From the NCBI RefSeq assembly GCF_001544455.2, contig NZ_FCOC02000001.1, positions 496,001 to 560,000 on the forward strand: DNA of 64,000 bases. Direction: 5' to 3'. The number at the start of each line of letters is the position of its first letter. Position 1 is the stretch's first letter. The notes beneath the pieces were generated by a model that saw only the letters and a program-made list of their open reading frames with translations, had not been told where the DNA came from and did not search any database. The DNA comes from Caballeronia sordidicola (lineage in GTDB: Bacteria > Pseudomonadota > Gammaproteobacteria > Burkholderiales > Burkholderiaceae). The translations under genes and the position numbers were made by a program. Positions 18,231-25,995 of the stretch are shown piece by piece.

Positions 18231-19535
18231 ATGAGCACGACCTACACACACTACGACAACCTGAAGGTGGCCCGCGGTGCGCCGCCCGAGGTGATCCGGG
18301 CTGCGTACAAAGCGCTGAGCCAGCGCTATCATCCCGATAAAAATGACAGTCCTGACGCGACTCGCATCATGCGCATTCTGAATGATGCGTACGCTGTGTT
18401 GAGCGATCCAGAACGACGCCGGGTTTATGACCTGTCACTTGAAGAGACTAACCGCGAATCCGTTGAACCATCCACGGAAAACGAAGTGCCTCCTTTTCAT
18501 GCCGAAGCACCAGTTCCGACTCAGGCTGACCCGCGGCATCCGGCCGTTATCCCAATGGCAGGAGGTTGGAAGCGTTGGTTCGCACGTAGCTTTGATCTTT
18601 GGTGGGAGACTATCGCTGTCGTCTTGGTAGGGACGCCATTGTTAGCAAGGTATTCCCCAGGCTATGTCGATTTGGTCAATGGCCCAAGCGGGGCAATGCT
18701 CGCCGGCCTGCTTTTCCTTCCCGCTGCCTTACTTCTCGATGCGATCATTTACCGACTATTCGGCAACACTCCCGGCAAAGCCCTTCTTGGCGCGAGGGTC
18801 GGAACCATCGACGGCCGTAAGTTGGCGTTCCAAAGCTATCTCGGCCGCAATTTTTCCATGTGGGTGCAGGGACTTGCTTTCGGAATCCCGATTGCGAGTC
18901 TTGTCACAATGGGTAACCAATTGAGACGGCTAAACCAAGGAAAGCAGACAGGGTACGACGAACATACCGGCGTTCGCGTCAAAGCTGGGGAAGCCGGTTT
19001 CGTGCGTGTGCTTCTCTTCACGGTGGCGTTTCTTGCACTCGTTCTCATCCAAGTTGCCTTAAAAAGTCGAGACCAAGACACGGATCGCATCATCCAAAGC
19101 CGGACCGCCCCGGCGGATTACACATGGGTTAACCCGCTTACTCAAGCTACGATGACTGTACCCCGTCAGTGGAAAAGCAGCGTCGAAACTGTGTCAAACG
19201 GAAGCACGGCCTATATGTTCACGGAAGCCTCTGGTCACGCCGTTTTAGTTCTGGGCCGAGAAGTCGCGCCGGGATGGGCTACGCCAAATTACGTCCGAGC
19301 GTTTAGAAAGAGCGTGGTCGATACCATGACCTTCGACGACGGTGTGTTCGTGGACAATGGGAATATTTGGCAGGCGGACGGGAAAATGAGCAAGCAGGAT
19401 TTGAAAGTGCACATCGAAATTCAGCGAAGCGGCGACAAATTTTGGCGCATTGTGGCGGTCCAGGACCGACCATACGCATATAGCGATGATATGGTTGCCA
19501 ACCTAAGCAAAAGCCTTTGGACTACGGTTTGGTGA
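18231..19535 (+). CDS. J-domain protein fused to an RDD membrane domain
   Basis: This 434-residue protein begins with a J domain (residues 6-70) with the HPD motif at 34-36 that stimulates Hsp70/DnaK. A linker of about 45 residues leads to an RDD-family membrane domain (about 115-270) with SFDLWWE in place of the R-D pair region, hydrophobic spans, and GNTPGKALLGARVGTIDG, a typical RDD block. After a last membrane span near 260-278 there is a 150-residue soluble C-terminal domain. The start follows TAGGAGACGAT. A membrane-tethered co-chaperone is implied. It is divergent from the two-TM gene and convergent with the tailspike operon. Confidence 0.82.
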   Translation: MSTTYTHYDNLKVARGAPPEVIRAAYKALSQRYHPDKNDSPDATRIMRILNDAYAVLSDPERRRVYDLSLEETNRESVEPSTENEVPPFHAEAPVPTQADPRHPAVIPMAGGWKRWFARSFDLWWETIAVVLVGTPLLARYSPGYVDLVNGPSGAMLAGLLFLPAALLLDAIIYRLFGNTPGKALLGARVGTIDGRKLAFQSYLGRNFSMWVQGLAFGIPIASLVTMGNQLRRLNQGKQTGYDEHTGVRVKAGEAGFVRVLLFTVAFLALVLIQVALKSRDQDTDRIIQSRTAPADYTWVNPLTQATMTVPRQWKSSVETVSNGSTAYMFTEASGHAVLVLGREVAPGWATPNYVRAFRKSVVDTMTFDDGVFVDNGNIWQADGKMSKQDLKVHIEIQRSGDKFWRIVAVQDRPYAYSDDMVANLSKSLWTTVW

Positions 19536-19698
19536 CAACTATTTGGAAGAAAAGCCCCCAGGTTGGCGGGCGCGCATCAGGGCGAGAGTAGCCCGCTGCA
19601 AAGGACCGAATCATAGTAATTTAGCCTTGCGCCAGCGCATAGTCTCCATAGTGAAACGGAGAATTTCACGATGCCGACATGTCGCGTGAATTCAGAAC

Positions 19699-19986
19699 TC
19701 ATTTCGCGAAGGCGTTCGCTGCCTGCAGTTCCGTTCTAATCGCACGAGCCAAATGGCGCGTAACAGACGCACTCTGCGGATCTCCCGAGGCATCAAGTCG
19801 GGTCGTACACTGGTCTAGCATGGTCAATGCTCCGGAGATGTCACCTCCGGCGATCAAGTTCTTCATACCGGCAAGGGTTGCAACTGCGTCCGGGCTCACC
19901 CAAACTCGCTGACAGAGCAACGCAGCATTGCCCGTTCGAACGTCGATGTCCTTCCCGATATTCGAGAAGTCAATCAAGTCAGCCAT
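19699..19986 (-). CDS. Small protein downstream of the tailspike, 95 aa
   Basis: This 95-residue protein begins MADLIDFSNIGKDIDVRTG and is mostly helical (LAGMKNLIAGGDISGALTMLDQC). It lies 47 bases after the tailspike gene on the same strand, the position where phages often keep a tail-fibre chaperone or a small accessory virion protein. The sequence itself shows no recognised family, so that idea rests on position alone. Confidence 0.65.
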   Translation of the reverse strand: MADLIDFSNIGKDIDVRTGNAALLCQRVWVSPDAVATLAGMKNLIAGGDISGALTMLDQCTTRLDASGDPQSASVTRHLARAIRTELQAANAFAK

Positions 19987-20033
19987 AATACATATCCTTA
20001 AAATAGTAAGCGCAGCGAGGCAGCGTATATAAC

Positions 20034-21989
20034 TTAGATCGCCAGGTTAGGCGCGGTTATCTTGTTCACTGCGCCGCTGAGGTCGTTGACCCCTGCGCTG
20101 TGCTTGAGATTGTTGTTCGAGAAGTTGAAGTTGCTACTTCCTAAGGTGAATACGGCAGGAGCGGTAGCAGCGTTCTTGATCGTATTGCCTGTCGCCAACA
20201 GGCCGCCAGCGTTTTGGTAGCAATAGACCCCGACCGAATAAAGACTGTCAGCGCAATTCACCATGTTTCCCGTGAAGTCGATATCATTGCTGCTGCCGCC
20301 TTCAAGGAACATCGCGCCTTTAAGATTGGGGGCAGTCGCAAGGTCGCCAAAGCCGGCGAATGTGTTGCCGCTTATGGTGCCCGATGTGCACGCGAGCACA
20401 TGTATCGCGTGACCGCTCACGCCCCAAAACCGGCAACCCTGCACCGTGAAATCAACGGATGGCGCGTTGACTGTGATGGCGTCGGTAGCGACGGTCGGTG
20501 CGGCGATTGTCCGGGCGACGAAACCACAACCTATGTAGGCAATGCCGAATGCTGTGCCGTCAATAAACGCATCGTATTGAACGCAGTCAAAGGCGCAATT
20601 TAACCAAGTAAAAACGTTGGTGCCTTCGTTCACGGCGCCGTAGTAATACCCGTATGCGAAACAGTTCGTCGCCCGCCCCGTATCAGCGCGCTTGATATAG
20701 AAAGCCCACGCGTTATTGTTCACCCAGGTTTGCAAACCCGCCCCCGACTGCGGGTAATACTTCAGCGAAAACATGCACCTGTCCAGCCGATCAACGTCAA
20801 TACCGTTGTCGAGAATAATGCCGCGGTATAGGGGGTAACCGTAAATGTCGCTCATCCACAGACTGCTATGACTGCTCGTAGGCGTGCTGGCATCAAGAAG
20901 GATATACGGGTTCATGAACATGCAATTCCGAACCATCGTATCTGCGCTGCCTTCTGTGAGCTTCAGCGTGGGCGGATAAGCAACAGGGATATCCGCTCCG
21001 ACCAAGTCAGTTACCTGATTCGGATAGAAAAATGATAGCTGCTCGACTGTACTTGCTGAACCAAGCGACAGGGCAGGATTGACCAGACCAACGCAATACA
21101 GCCAGGCACCGTGCGTTAAGTCTTGGAAGAACCCAGAATTAATAGGGTTCATGCCGTGAAATTTGACATGTGCCGGGACGTTCAAAGAACTAACGAGATA
21201 GGTTCCGACTGGAACGAAAACATCGTATGCAGCGTTGAGCGCCTGTTGAATAGCGGGAGTGTCGTCAGTTACTCCATCTCCGACAGCTCCAAATTGTCGT
21301 ATTGAGACTCCATTAGCGCAGGAGAGAATCCAGCATCCAATCCCACCGGACGCCGCAATGATCGATCCACCATTGTCCAAACTGGAAGAAGTTGACGCGC
21401 TGTAGTGATATCCGCCCCCGCCACCATCACCCATCGCGTAGTAGCCAGTGACGAATACACGCGTTGCCTTGACGGGAACTTGTCTAAGTGCGGCGATCGA
21501 ATCGACTACTCTGTTCTGAATCAGGAGCGCCAACGACGAGCCTGAAGCGATCGACGAGTCTTGCACGCTGCCATCGCTTGGTGCACCGATAAGTCTCGCC
21601 GCCCCGCCCCTGATATAGACCTTTTGCGTGCCTTCAGGAATCGGTGAATTGAAAGATAGGCCATAGCCAATTAGCGAATATTGGTCTGGGCCTTGGAACG
21701 TTCCGTCAAAAAACACCTCAACATTCGCTGCGGAGTAGTACAGATTCTTCAACGTGAGAGCCAGCGATACGCCAGGAACAAACGTGTTTGGGGCGATTCC
21801 ATCGCCGGCCATGAAGATTTCTGGATTCGGACTGATCGGAAGAAGCGCAATTTCGTCCTTCGTGAGGTAGCGATCGTCCAGCACGGAAACTGGAAGAGCA
21901 CGGGTAACGCCGTTGGCAGCGCTCCACAGCGGCAGCTTGTCGGCAGAGTTAACCGACGTGGAGACCGATAGATCGTTGATTGTTCCCAT
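20034..21989 (-). CDS. Phage tailspike with pectate-lyase-type beta helix
   Basis: This 651-residue receptor-binding protein is likely to bind or cleave a surface polysaccharide. The N-terminal 50 residues (GTINDLSVSTSVNSADKLPLWS...LDDRYLTKDEI) resemble the virion-anchoring end of Burkholderia podophage fibres. VVDSIAALRQVPV (161-173) and GYYAMGDGGGGGYHY (182-196) form the usual neck. Next comes SIRQFGAVGDGVTDDTPAIQ (229-248), the signature of the Pectate_lyase_3/GH28-like domain, then about 400 residues rich in short beta repeats (GNTF, GNMV, GNTI). It is complete and is the only virion gene besides terS in the element. Confidence 0.9.
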   Translation of the reverse strand: MGTINDLSVSTSVNSADKLPLWSAANGVTRALPVSVLDDRYLTKDEIALLPISPNPEIFMAGDGIAPNTFVPGVSLALTLKNLYYSAANVEVFFDGTFQGPDQYSLIGYGLSFNSPIPEGTQKVYIRGGAARLIGAPSDGSVQDSSIASGSSLALLIQNRVVDSIAALRQVPVKATRVFVTGYYAMGDGGGGGYHYSASTSSSLDNGGSIIAASGGIGCWILSCANGVSIRQFGAVGDGVTDDTPAIQQALNAAYDVFVPVGTYLVSSLNVPAHVKFHGMNPINSGFFQDLTHGAWLYCVGLVNPALSLGSASTVEQLSFFYPNQVTDLVGADIPVAYPPTLKLTEGSADTMVRNCMFMNPYILLDASTPTSSHSSLWMSDIYGYPLYRGIILDNGIDVDRLDRCMFSLKYYPQSGAGLQTWVNNNAWAFYIKRADTGRATNCFAYGYYYGAVNEGTNVFTWLNCAFDCVQYDAFIDGTAFGIAYIGCGFVARTIAAPTVATDAITVNAPSVDFTVQGCRFWGVSGHAIHVLACTSGTISGNTFAGFGDLATAPNLKGAMFLEGGSSNDIDFTGNMVNCADSLYSVGVYCYQNAGGLLATGNTIKNAATAPAVFTLGSSNFNFSNNNLKHSAGVNDLSGAVNKITAPNLAI

Positions 21990-22137
21990 GTTGATATGTA
22001 TTCCTAATTTGTATTTTTACTACTTGCTGACAATGTATTCGTGATTACTTTAGTAAATGATATGACTTGGGGTTTTATTGGGCAATGGAAACTAGCTTTT
22101 CCGGCTGCTGCCGTTGGCCGAGATTAAGGCTTCACAC

Positions 22138-22725
22138 TTACATGACAGGGAAAGCCAAAGCAGTGCGGCTGCTTTCGGGTGCAACGGGCGATCTCACGAC
22201 GAACGCTTCAAAGATAAACTGCATGGCCGACTCCGCCAGCTTCGCGAATAGCTCAGAGCTAACGGCCTCAACTAGCGCCTCGTATGATGGCGCGTTGCCC
22301 ACCATAGAGTTGGCCGCCATCCAGTAGTGCAGTACAGCTGCATACTCGCGGCGCAACGACCGGTAATGCCGTTCAGTCCATGCCCTCGGTCTAGGTGCCT
22401 TTGTGGATGACTTACGACATGAGAAGGCGTTTTGCTGACGCATGAGAATCGCCGACTGCACACACGCTTCACGTATCGATAAGTCAGGTTGCCCCCACAT
22501 GAAACAAAGCGGCAGCGATCCATCAATGGCACTTTGCTGCGCCAGCGATACCCGGGCAGAGAGTTCCGATCGACCTATGTCGAACAACAGATCCTGATCG
22601 TCAGCATTGAGCCCCGCAACAAACGCGGCTGAGTTAGCTGCGGCGGCGTGCGTAATGCCCAGTTCGTAGCGTCTGCGGAACATCTCGTCTCTGGGAAAGG
22701 TCATTAGCGGAATTAGAGCGGACAT
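22138..22725 (-). CDS. Unknown protein between terS and the tailspike, 195 aa
   Basis: This 195-residue protein starts MSALIPLMTFPRDEMF at 22725, chosen because this ATG overlaps the stop of the preceding 61-aa gene (ATGTCCGCTCTAA); the frame is open to 22776. It is soluble, Ala-rich and helical, with LLFDIGRSELSARVSLAQQ in the middle. A flagellar FlhC/FlhD-like look in the central part (HYLRYRYELGI-type start, CxxxA) is only an impression. Position between terS and the tailspike suggests a late regulator or virion-linked role, which is inference. Confidence 0.65.
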   Translation of the reverse strand: MSALIPLMTFPRDEMFRRRYELGITHAAAANSAAFVAGLNADDQDLLFDIGRSELSARVSLAQQSAIDGSLPLCFMWGQPDLSIREACVQSAILMRQQNAFSCRKSSTKAPRPRAWTERHYRSLRREYAAVLHYWMAANSMVGNAPSYEALVEAVSSELFAKLAESAMQFIFEAFVVRSPVAPESSRTALAFPVM

Positions 22726-22898
22726 AGCCAGTGCGGATTCGCCATGCCGGCCAGCTCTACGTTGCGTCGCTCGCATTCGTCGGCGGCGCGCTTCTCATCA
22801 AGAATTGCGAGTCGAACGCGCTCCATATGCTCCGCTAGATCGCTTTCCGACATCGCACTTTTCGTCGGGCGAGGATTGTCCGAGATCTCATAGATCAT
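22713..22898 (-). CDS. Small unknown protein, 61 aa
   Basis: This 61-residue protein begins MIYEISDNPRPTKSAMSESDLAEHM and is highly charged, with a helical middle rich in Glu and Arg. The ATG at 22898 has a strong GGGAGGAAAGG just before it; a GTG five codons upstream would lie inside terS and is less likely. It overlaps the 3' end of terS by 11 bases and the start of the 195-aa gene by 13, so all three are translated as one coupled run. Confidence 0.65.
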   Translation of the reverse strand: MIYEISDNPRPTKSAMSESDLAEHMERVRLAILDEKRAADECERRNVELAGMANPHWLCPL

Positions 22899-23301
22899 CC
22901 TTTCCTCCCGCACGGACGATACTCACTTTGACGGACGGCGCCCCCGCGATTCCGCCAATTCCGACGTCCACCTTTTCGCCGAACTGTCGCGGATTGATTT
23001 TCGCGGCACGCCACCGGTAATGGTGAGCGAGCTCCCGTGCCTTTGCGAGTTCAAAAGCATCCTTCGCGTCTTTGAGAACGGTTTCCGCTTTCTCCTCCCA
23101 CATTTGCGCCGTCGCCGCTCTCGCCTCGCGCGCGCACGCGGAACGTTTATCGTCCTTGCTAATCCACTGCGTAAGCATTCCTGGCGAACATTTGAAAGCC
23201 CTCGCGATCACGTGCATTTGGTCGCCTTCCAAAATCATTCGGACGATCTCGTCGATGCCGATCTCATCCAGAGTGCGGGTCACGTCTCCCTTTGCCATCA
23301 T
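22888..23301 (-). CDS. Phage terminase small subunit (TerS)-like protein
   Basis: This 137-residue protein has an N-terminal helix-turn-helix (DEIVRMILEGDQMHVIARAF...LTQWISKD), a central helical region and the C-terminal block HHYRWRAAKINPRQFGEKVDVGIGG, typical of Sf6/Terminase_5-type small subunits, which recognise pac or cos DNA and recruit the large subunit. No large terminase is in the element. Gram-negative and Gram-positive PICIs use their own TerS to redirect a helper phage's packaging motor to satellite DNA. The start overlaps the preceding stop (ATGATG over TGA). Confidence 0.78.
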   Translation of the reverse strand: MMAKGDVTRTLDEIGIDEIVRMILEGDQMHVIARAFKCSPGMLTQWISKDDKRSACAREARAATAQMWEEKAETVLKDAKDAFELAKARELAHHYRWRAAKINPRQFGEKVDVGIGGIAGAPSVKVSIVRAGGKDDL

Positions 23302-23714
23302 TGATCCTCACTTGGTTCAAGCTCGTAGCCACCTAACTCGCTCAACGTGCGGATGGTCTCGTAACACTGCGATTGCGCCTGTAACGCCAACCACAAGTAT
23401 TCGGAATCAGCATCGTCGCCTGACATCAGCGCCACCCGGTTAAACACCATGTCCAGGGTATTAGCCTGAGTCAGCAACATCTCCCGAACCGCCTTGAGAT
23501 CGCCGCCAATTGCCTCGCTTACCTTTTTGCGGATCTCCGCCTCGTACGCGGTCAGATCGATTGCCCCGAACACCGGAATTGCAAACGCCCGCGCCGCGGC
23601 AGCGCCACGCGTGACGCCATTCGACGCGGTCCTTGCAGTGGTCTGAGCATCAGACTCGCCGGGCGCCTGTTGGATATCAAACGCATTTGGCTTCCGAGTC
23701 ACTTCTTTATTCAT
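23298..23714 (-). CDS. Unknown protein upstream of terS, 138 aa
   Basis: This 138-residue protein begins MNKEVTRKPNAFDIQQ; the ATG at 23714 follows CTGGAGAAACAA and overlaps the stop of the 43-aa gene, while the open frame further upstream is shared with that gene and is not its own. The middle (EAIGGDLKAVREMLLTQANTLDMVFNRVALMS) is helical and the C-terminus is acidic. Similar proteins are known beside TerS genes of Burkholderia phages as far as I recall, but no function is known to me. Confidence 0.7.
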   Translation of the reverse strand: MNKEVTRKPNAFDIQQAPGESDAQTTARTASNGVTRGAAAARAFAIPVFGAIDLTAYEAEIRKKVSEAIGGDLKAVREMLLTQANTLDMVFNRVALMSGDDADSEYLWLALQAQSQCYETIRTLSELGGYELEPSEDQ

Positions 23715-23838
23715 TTGTTTCTCCAGTCGGATGTTCCGTCCGTGCGCATTCGCAAGGCGGGGAGCCAGCGGGCAGCGGTGCCGCTCCGCAAGCCAAGCAA
23801 ATACGGCCGTCTTCGTCATTCAAGTTCTGCTCTTCCAA
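23707..23838 (-). CDS. Small zinc-ribbon-like protein with TTG start, 43 aa
   Basis: A perfect AGGAGG (23844-23849) sits five bases before a TTG at 23838, opening a 43-codon frame: MEEQNLNDEDGRICLACG...CECARTEHPTGETNE. The cysteines CxxC (C14, C17) and CxC (C29, C31) could hold one zinc ion. Its AGGAGG directly overlaps the ssb stop (TAGGAGG) and its stop overlaps the next ATG, so it fills the gap in the operon exactly. Confidence 0.6.
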   Translation of the reverse strand: MEEQNLNDEDGRICLACGAAPLPAGSPPCECARTEHPTGETNE

Positions 23839-23847
23839 AGTTGCCTC

Positions 23848-24267
23848 CTAGAATGGTTCATCGAGTGGATCGTTCATCGCATCACGCTTGCCGTACAAAC
23901 GCTCGGCCAGCTTCACGCCCGGATGTACCTCAGGGGTCTCTGGTTCGGCCGCAGCTTTACGCTTCCGGCTGACTTGATACGCCGACATGACGTTCTGCGC
24001 CACCATGCTCACGCTCGCCTTAACCGAGCCGTCCCGCGCCTCATAGGTGCCGATCTTCAACGTTCCAGCGAGCGAGACACTGTCACCTTCGTCCAACGCC
24101 AACAGTGCCGCCTTAGCTGAGTCGCTGAACGCGACGACGCTAATAAAGAGCCCCTCGCCTTCCCCGTCAGCCGCCCGGATATTCGCGGTCACGAACGTCT
24201 TGCCGGCCTGAGACAGGCGTTCCTCCGCAGCCTTAAACAACTTCCCACCTACCAATGCATCAATCAT
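23848..24267 (-). CDS. ssb: Single-stranded DNA-binding protein (element-encoded)
   Basis: This 139-residue SSB-like OB-fold protein shows GKTFVTANIRAADGEGEGLFISVVAFSDSAK in the first half and ends NDPLDEPF, an acidic tail with a terminal Phe like the partner-binding tip of bacterial SSBs. It is shorter and more divergent than a chromosomal SSB. It lies directly beside the iteron-rich candidate origin and starts the run ssb, zinc-ribbon, unknown, terS. It is probably used for element replication. Confidence 0.8.
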   Translation of the reverse strand: MIDALVGGKLFKAAEERLSQAGKTFVTANIRAADGEGEGLFISVVAFSDSAKAALLALDEGDSVSLAGTLKIGTYEARDGSVKASVSMVAQNVMSAYQVSRKRKAAAEPETPEVHPGVKLAERLYGKRDAMNDPLDEPF

Positions 24268-24295
24268 TTTTCGACCTTATATGTTTAGGATTACC

Positions 24296-24590
24296 GATAA
24301 CTATTCACGTGCCAAATAACTATTCACCAAACTTGTCACGCTTTTCCGTGAATCGCCAAACCCATACTCAGCATGCGTTTCAGGACGATTTTGGAAACTA
24401 TTCACCAATTCACGGGAGGGGTCACCCAGACCTGATTTTTCTCCTTAGCCACCAAAGAAATTTCTCCCGGGTGTGGGGGTGGTGGTGAATTGGTGAATAG
24501 TTTTTTATATATCTATGTAACCCAATACCAGCAAGGGTTTGGCAATTCACCAGACTTGGTGAATAGTTTGTGAATTGGTGAATAGTTTTC
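24296..24590. other. Candidate replication origin with six iterons
   Basis: The only sizeable non-coding stretch of the replication module lies between ssb and the DUF3987 gene. AACTATTCAC occurs at 24299, 24318 and 24396, and its complement GTGAATAGTT at 24493, 24559 and 24578: three copies facing each way. Half copies AATTCACC/GGTGAATT lie at 24406, 24484, 24544 and 24571. Between the arms is an AT-rich run (TTTTTTATATATCTATGTAA, 24501-24520) that could be the unwinding element. Iterons by a primase gene are the known layout of P4 and PICI origins. The repeats are too short and in both orientations, so this is not CRISPR. Confidence 0.72.
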
Positions 24591-25995
24591 ATGGAAGAAG
24601 CCGATAGTAGACTTGGGTTTGCGGACCTCGAACAGCGGCGCTATCCATGGATTCCGTCTCGATTACCTGGGACTGGATCATGTGGTCAATGGCCTGCATG
24701 AAATCCCGCGACCCAAGTTTTGAGCGATGCAGGAGCGCGCTATGGTTAACGATGCCCTTTTCCCGTGCAACCTCGTTGTACTTCGATCTTGGGCCGGCGA
24801 AAGGCGTCTTGCCGCCGATCGCGTCACGCATAATCTGCTCTATCTTTTGTGCCGCTGCTACAACAGGGCTGTCCGTCATGGTTTCAACGAACGCCAAAAG
24901 GCAGTGATGGGAGTAGGTGACGAACTCAAGACCCCATTTCACCTGCTCACGATTTATCGTCGCGGCGCCGGACCAGACGGCGAGCACAAGTGCAATTCGC
25001 TTCACTTGTTCCAACCCGCGAGCACATAACGCGCGCTTTGCACCGTCCGCTTTGCGCGCCTGAACGTCAAAGTGGGCCATTGCGCGGTCCAGCAGTGCAT
25101 CCGCGTCAGAGTCGAATGACAGCCGGGTTACGCCCTCTTCCGGTTTTCTCATCGGATCGCCAAACGCTGAAACCTTGCGAGCCACAGCCCCAAGCTTTCC
25201 TTCTGCCTGGCCAAATACGCTAGATGGGTTGACGATCTTGCGTTGATCCACAAAATCTTCTCCCGATACCATGAGGACTCGCCCGAGCAGTCCGTCCTCG
25301 ATGAGCCCCGGAGAAATGCCCTTCATCTTGGCGTGGGTAGTGACACCGAACAAGCTGGTGTATGGGTGGTACAGGACCTCAGGGGGCTTTTCAGAATTCG
25401 CGAGGAGCCGAGTGACATAAACGCTGCCCGACGCGCTGTAGAGTTCGAGAAGAGCTTTGCCGGTCGCGTTCTCGTACGGCGATGACTTAGCGCTCCCCAA
25501 TGCGCCCAGCATGTGGCCGATCTCATCGATCGTAAGGTTGACGCGGCGATCCTCGGACGCAGCTAAAGCGTCTTCCAGGCCCTGCCCCGATCCTATGTTC
25601 GACATCGTATGACGGTCGTTGCCGGAGGCTGAAACCAAAGCCTTGACCAGATCCAACGGCCCACTCTTGCCCGCGCCAGTGCCGGCCAATCCAACGACGT
25701 AGAGATTCCCCCGGAGTCCGTCTTGCGTGGCATAGCGGCCATGCATGCACGACGACATCGCGCAAAGTGCCGCAGCGACCGTCAAAGCCGGTTGTGGGCG
25801 GTGCTGTTGGCCGATCGATAGGTGAAAGAGAGTCTCCATCGGACCGGGAAATGGTTCAGGGCAGGTGTTCGGAGGCGCAATCTTTTTTGGGGCTTCCAGG
25901 AGTTCCAAGACCTTCCTCGCGGGCGTCTTCGGAACAGCAGAGATGGTATGGCTCCTAATGCTTTCAGCAATCCGTTGTTCAAGGGCTGCGTCCAT
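24589..25995 (-). CDS. DUF3987-type P-loop ATPase, putative replication helicase
   Basis: This 468-residue protein has a Walker A motif GLAGTGAGKS at residues 102-111, a LTIDEIGHML Walker B-like segment, and TTHAKMKG further on, the pattern of the DUF3987/YfjI family of primase-linked ATPases. The ATG at 25995 (MDAALEQRIAESI) follows GGAGG and overlaps the primase stop; the frame is open further upstream over the primase gene. Its stop touches the last iteron. With the primase it probably initiates replication of the element. Confidence 0.82.
   Translation of the reverse strand: MDAALEQRIAESIRSHTISAVPKTPARKVLELLEAPKKIAPPNTCPEPFPGPMETLFHLSIGQQHRPQPALTVAAALCAMSSCMHGRYATQDGLRGNLYVVGLAGTGAGKSGPLDLVKALVSASGNDRHTMSNIGSGQGLEDALAASEDRRVNLTIDEIGHMLGALGSAKSSPYENATGKALLELYSASGSVYVTRLLANSEKPPEVLYHPYTSLFGVTTHAKMKGISPGLIEDGLLGRVLMVSGEDFVDQRKIVNPSSVFGQAEGKLGAVARKVSAFGDPMRKPEEGVTRLSFDSDADALLDRAMAHFDVQARKADGAKRALCARGLEQVKRIALVLAVWSGAATINREQVKWGLEFVTYSHHCLLAFVETMTDSPVVAAAQKIEQIMRDAIGGKTPFAGPRSKYNEVAREKGIVNHSALLHRSKLGSRDFMQAIDHMIQSQVIETESMDSAAVRGPQTQVYYRLLP

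Noticed and set aside
23715..23819. N-terminal extension of the 138-aa protein upstream of terS
   Set aside because: This stretch is better explained by the TTG-started 43-aa gene in another frame, and the ATG at 23714 has its own GGAG.
24299..24587. Short repeats that might suggest a CRISPR array
   Set aside because: Units are only 10 bases, occur in both orientations and with irregular spacing; there are no cas genes. An origin fits better.
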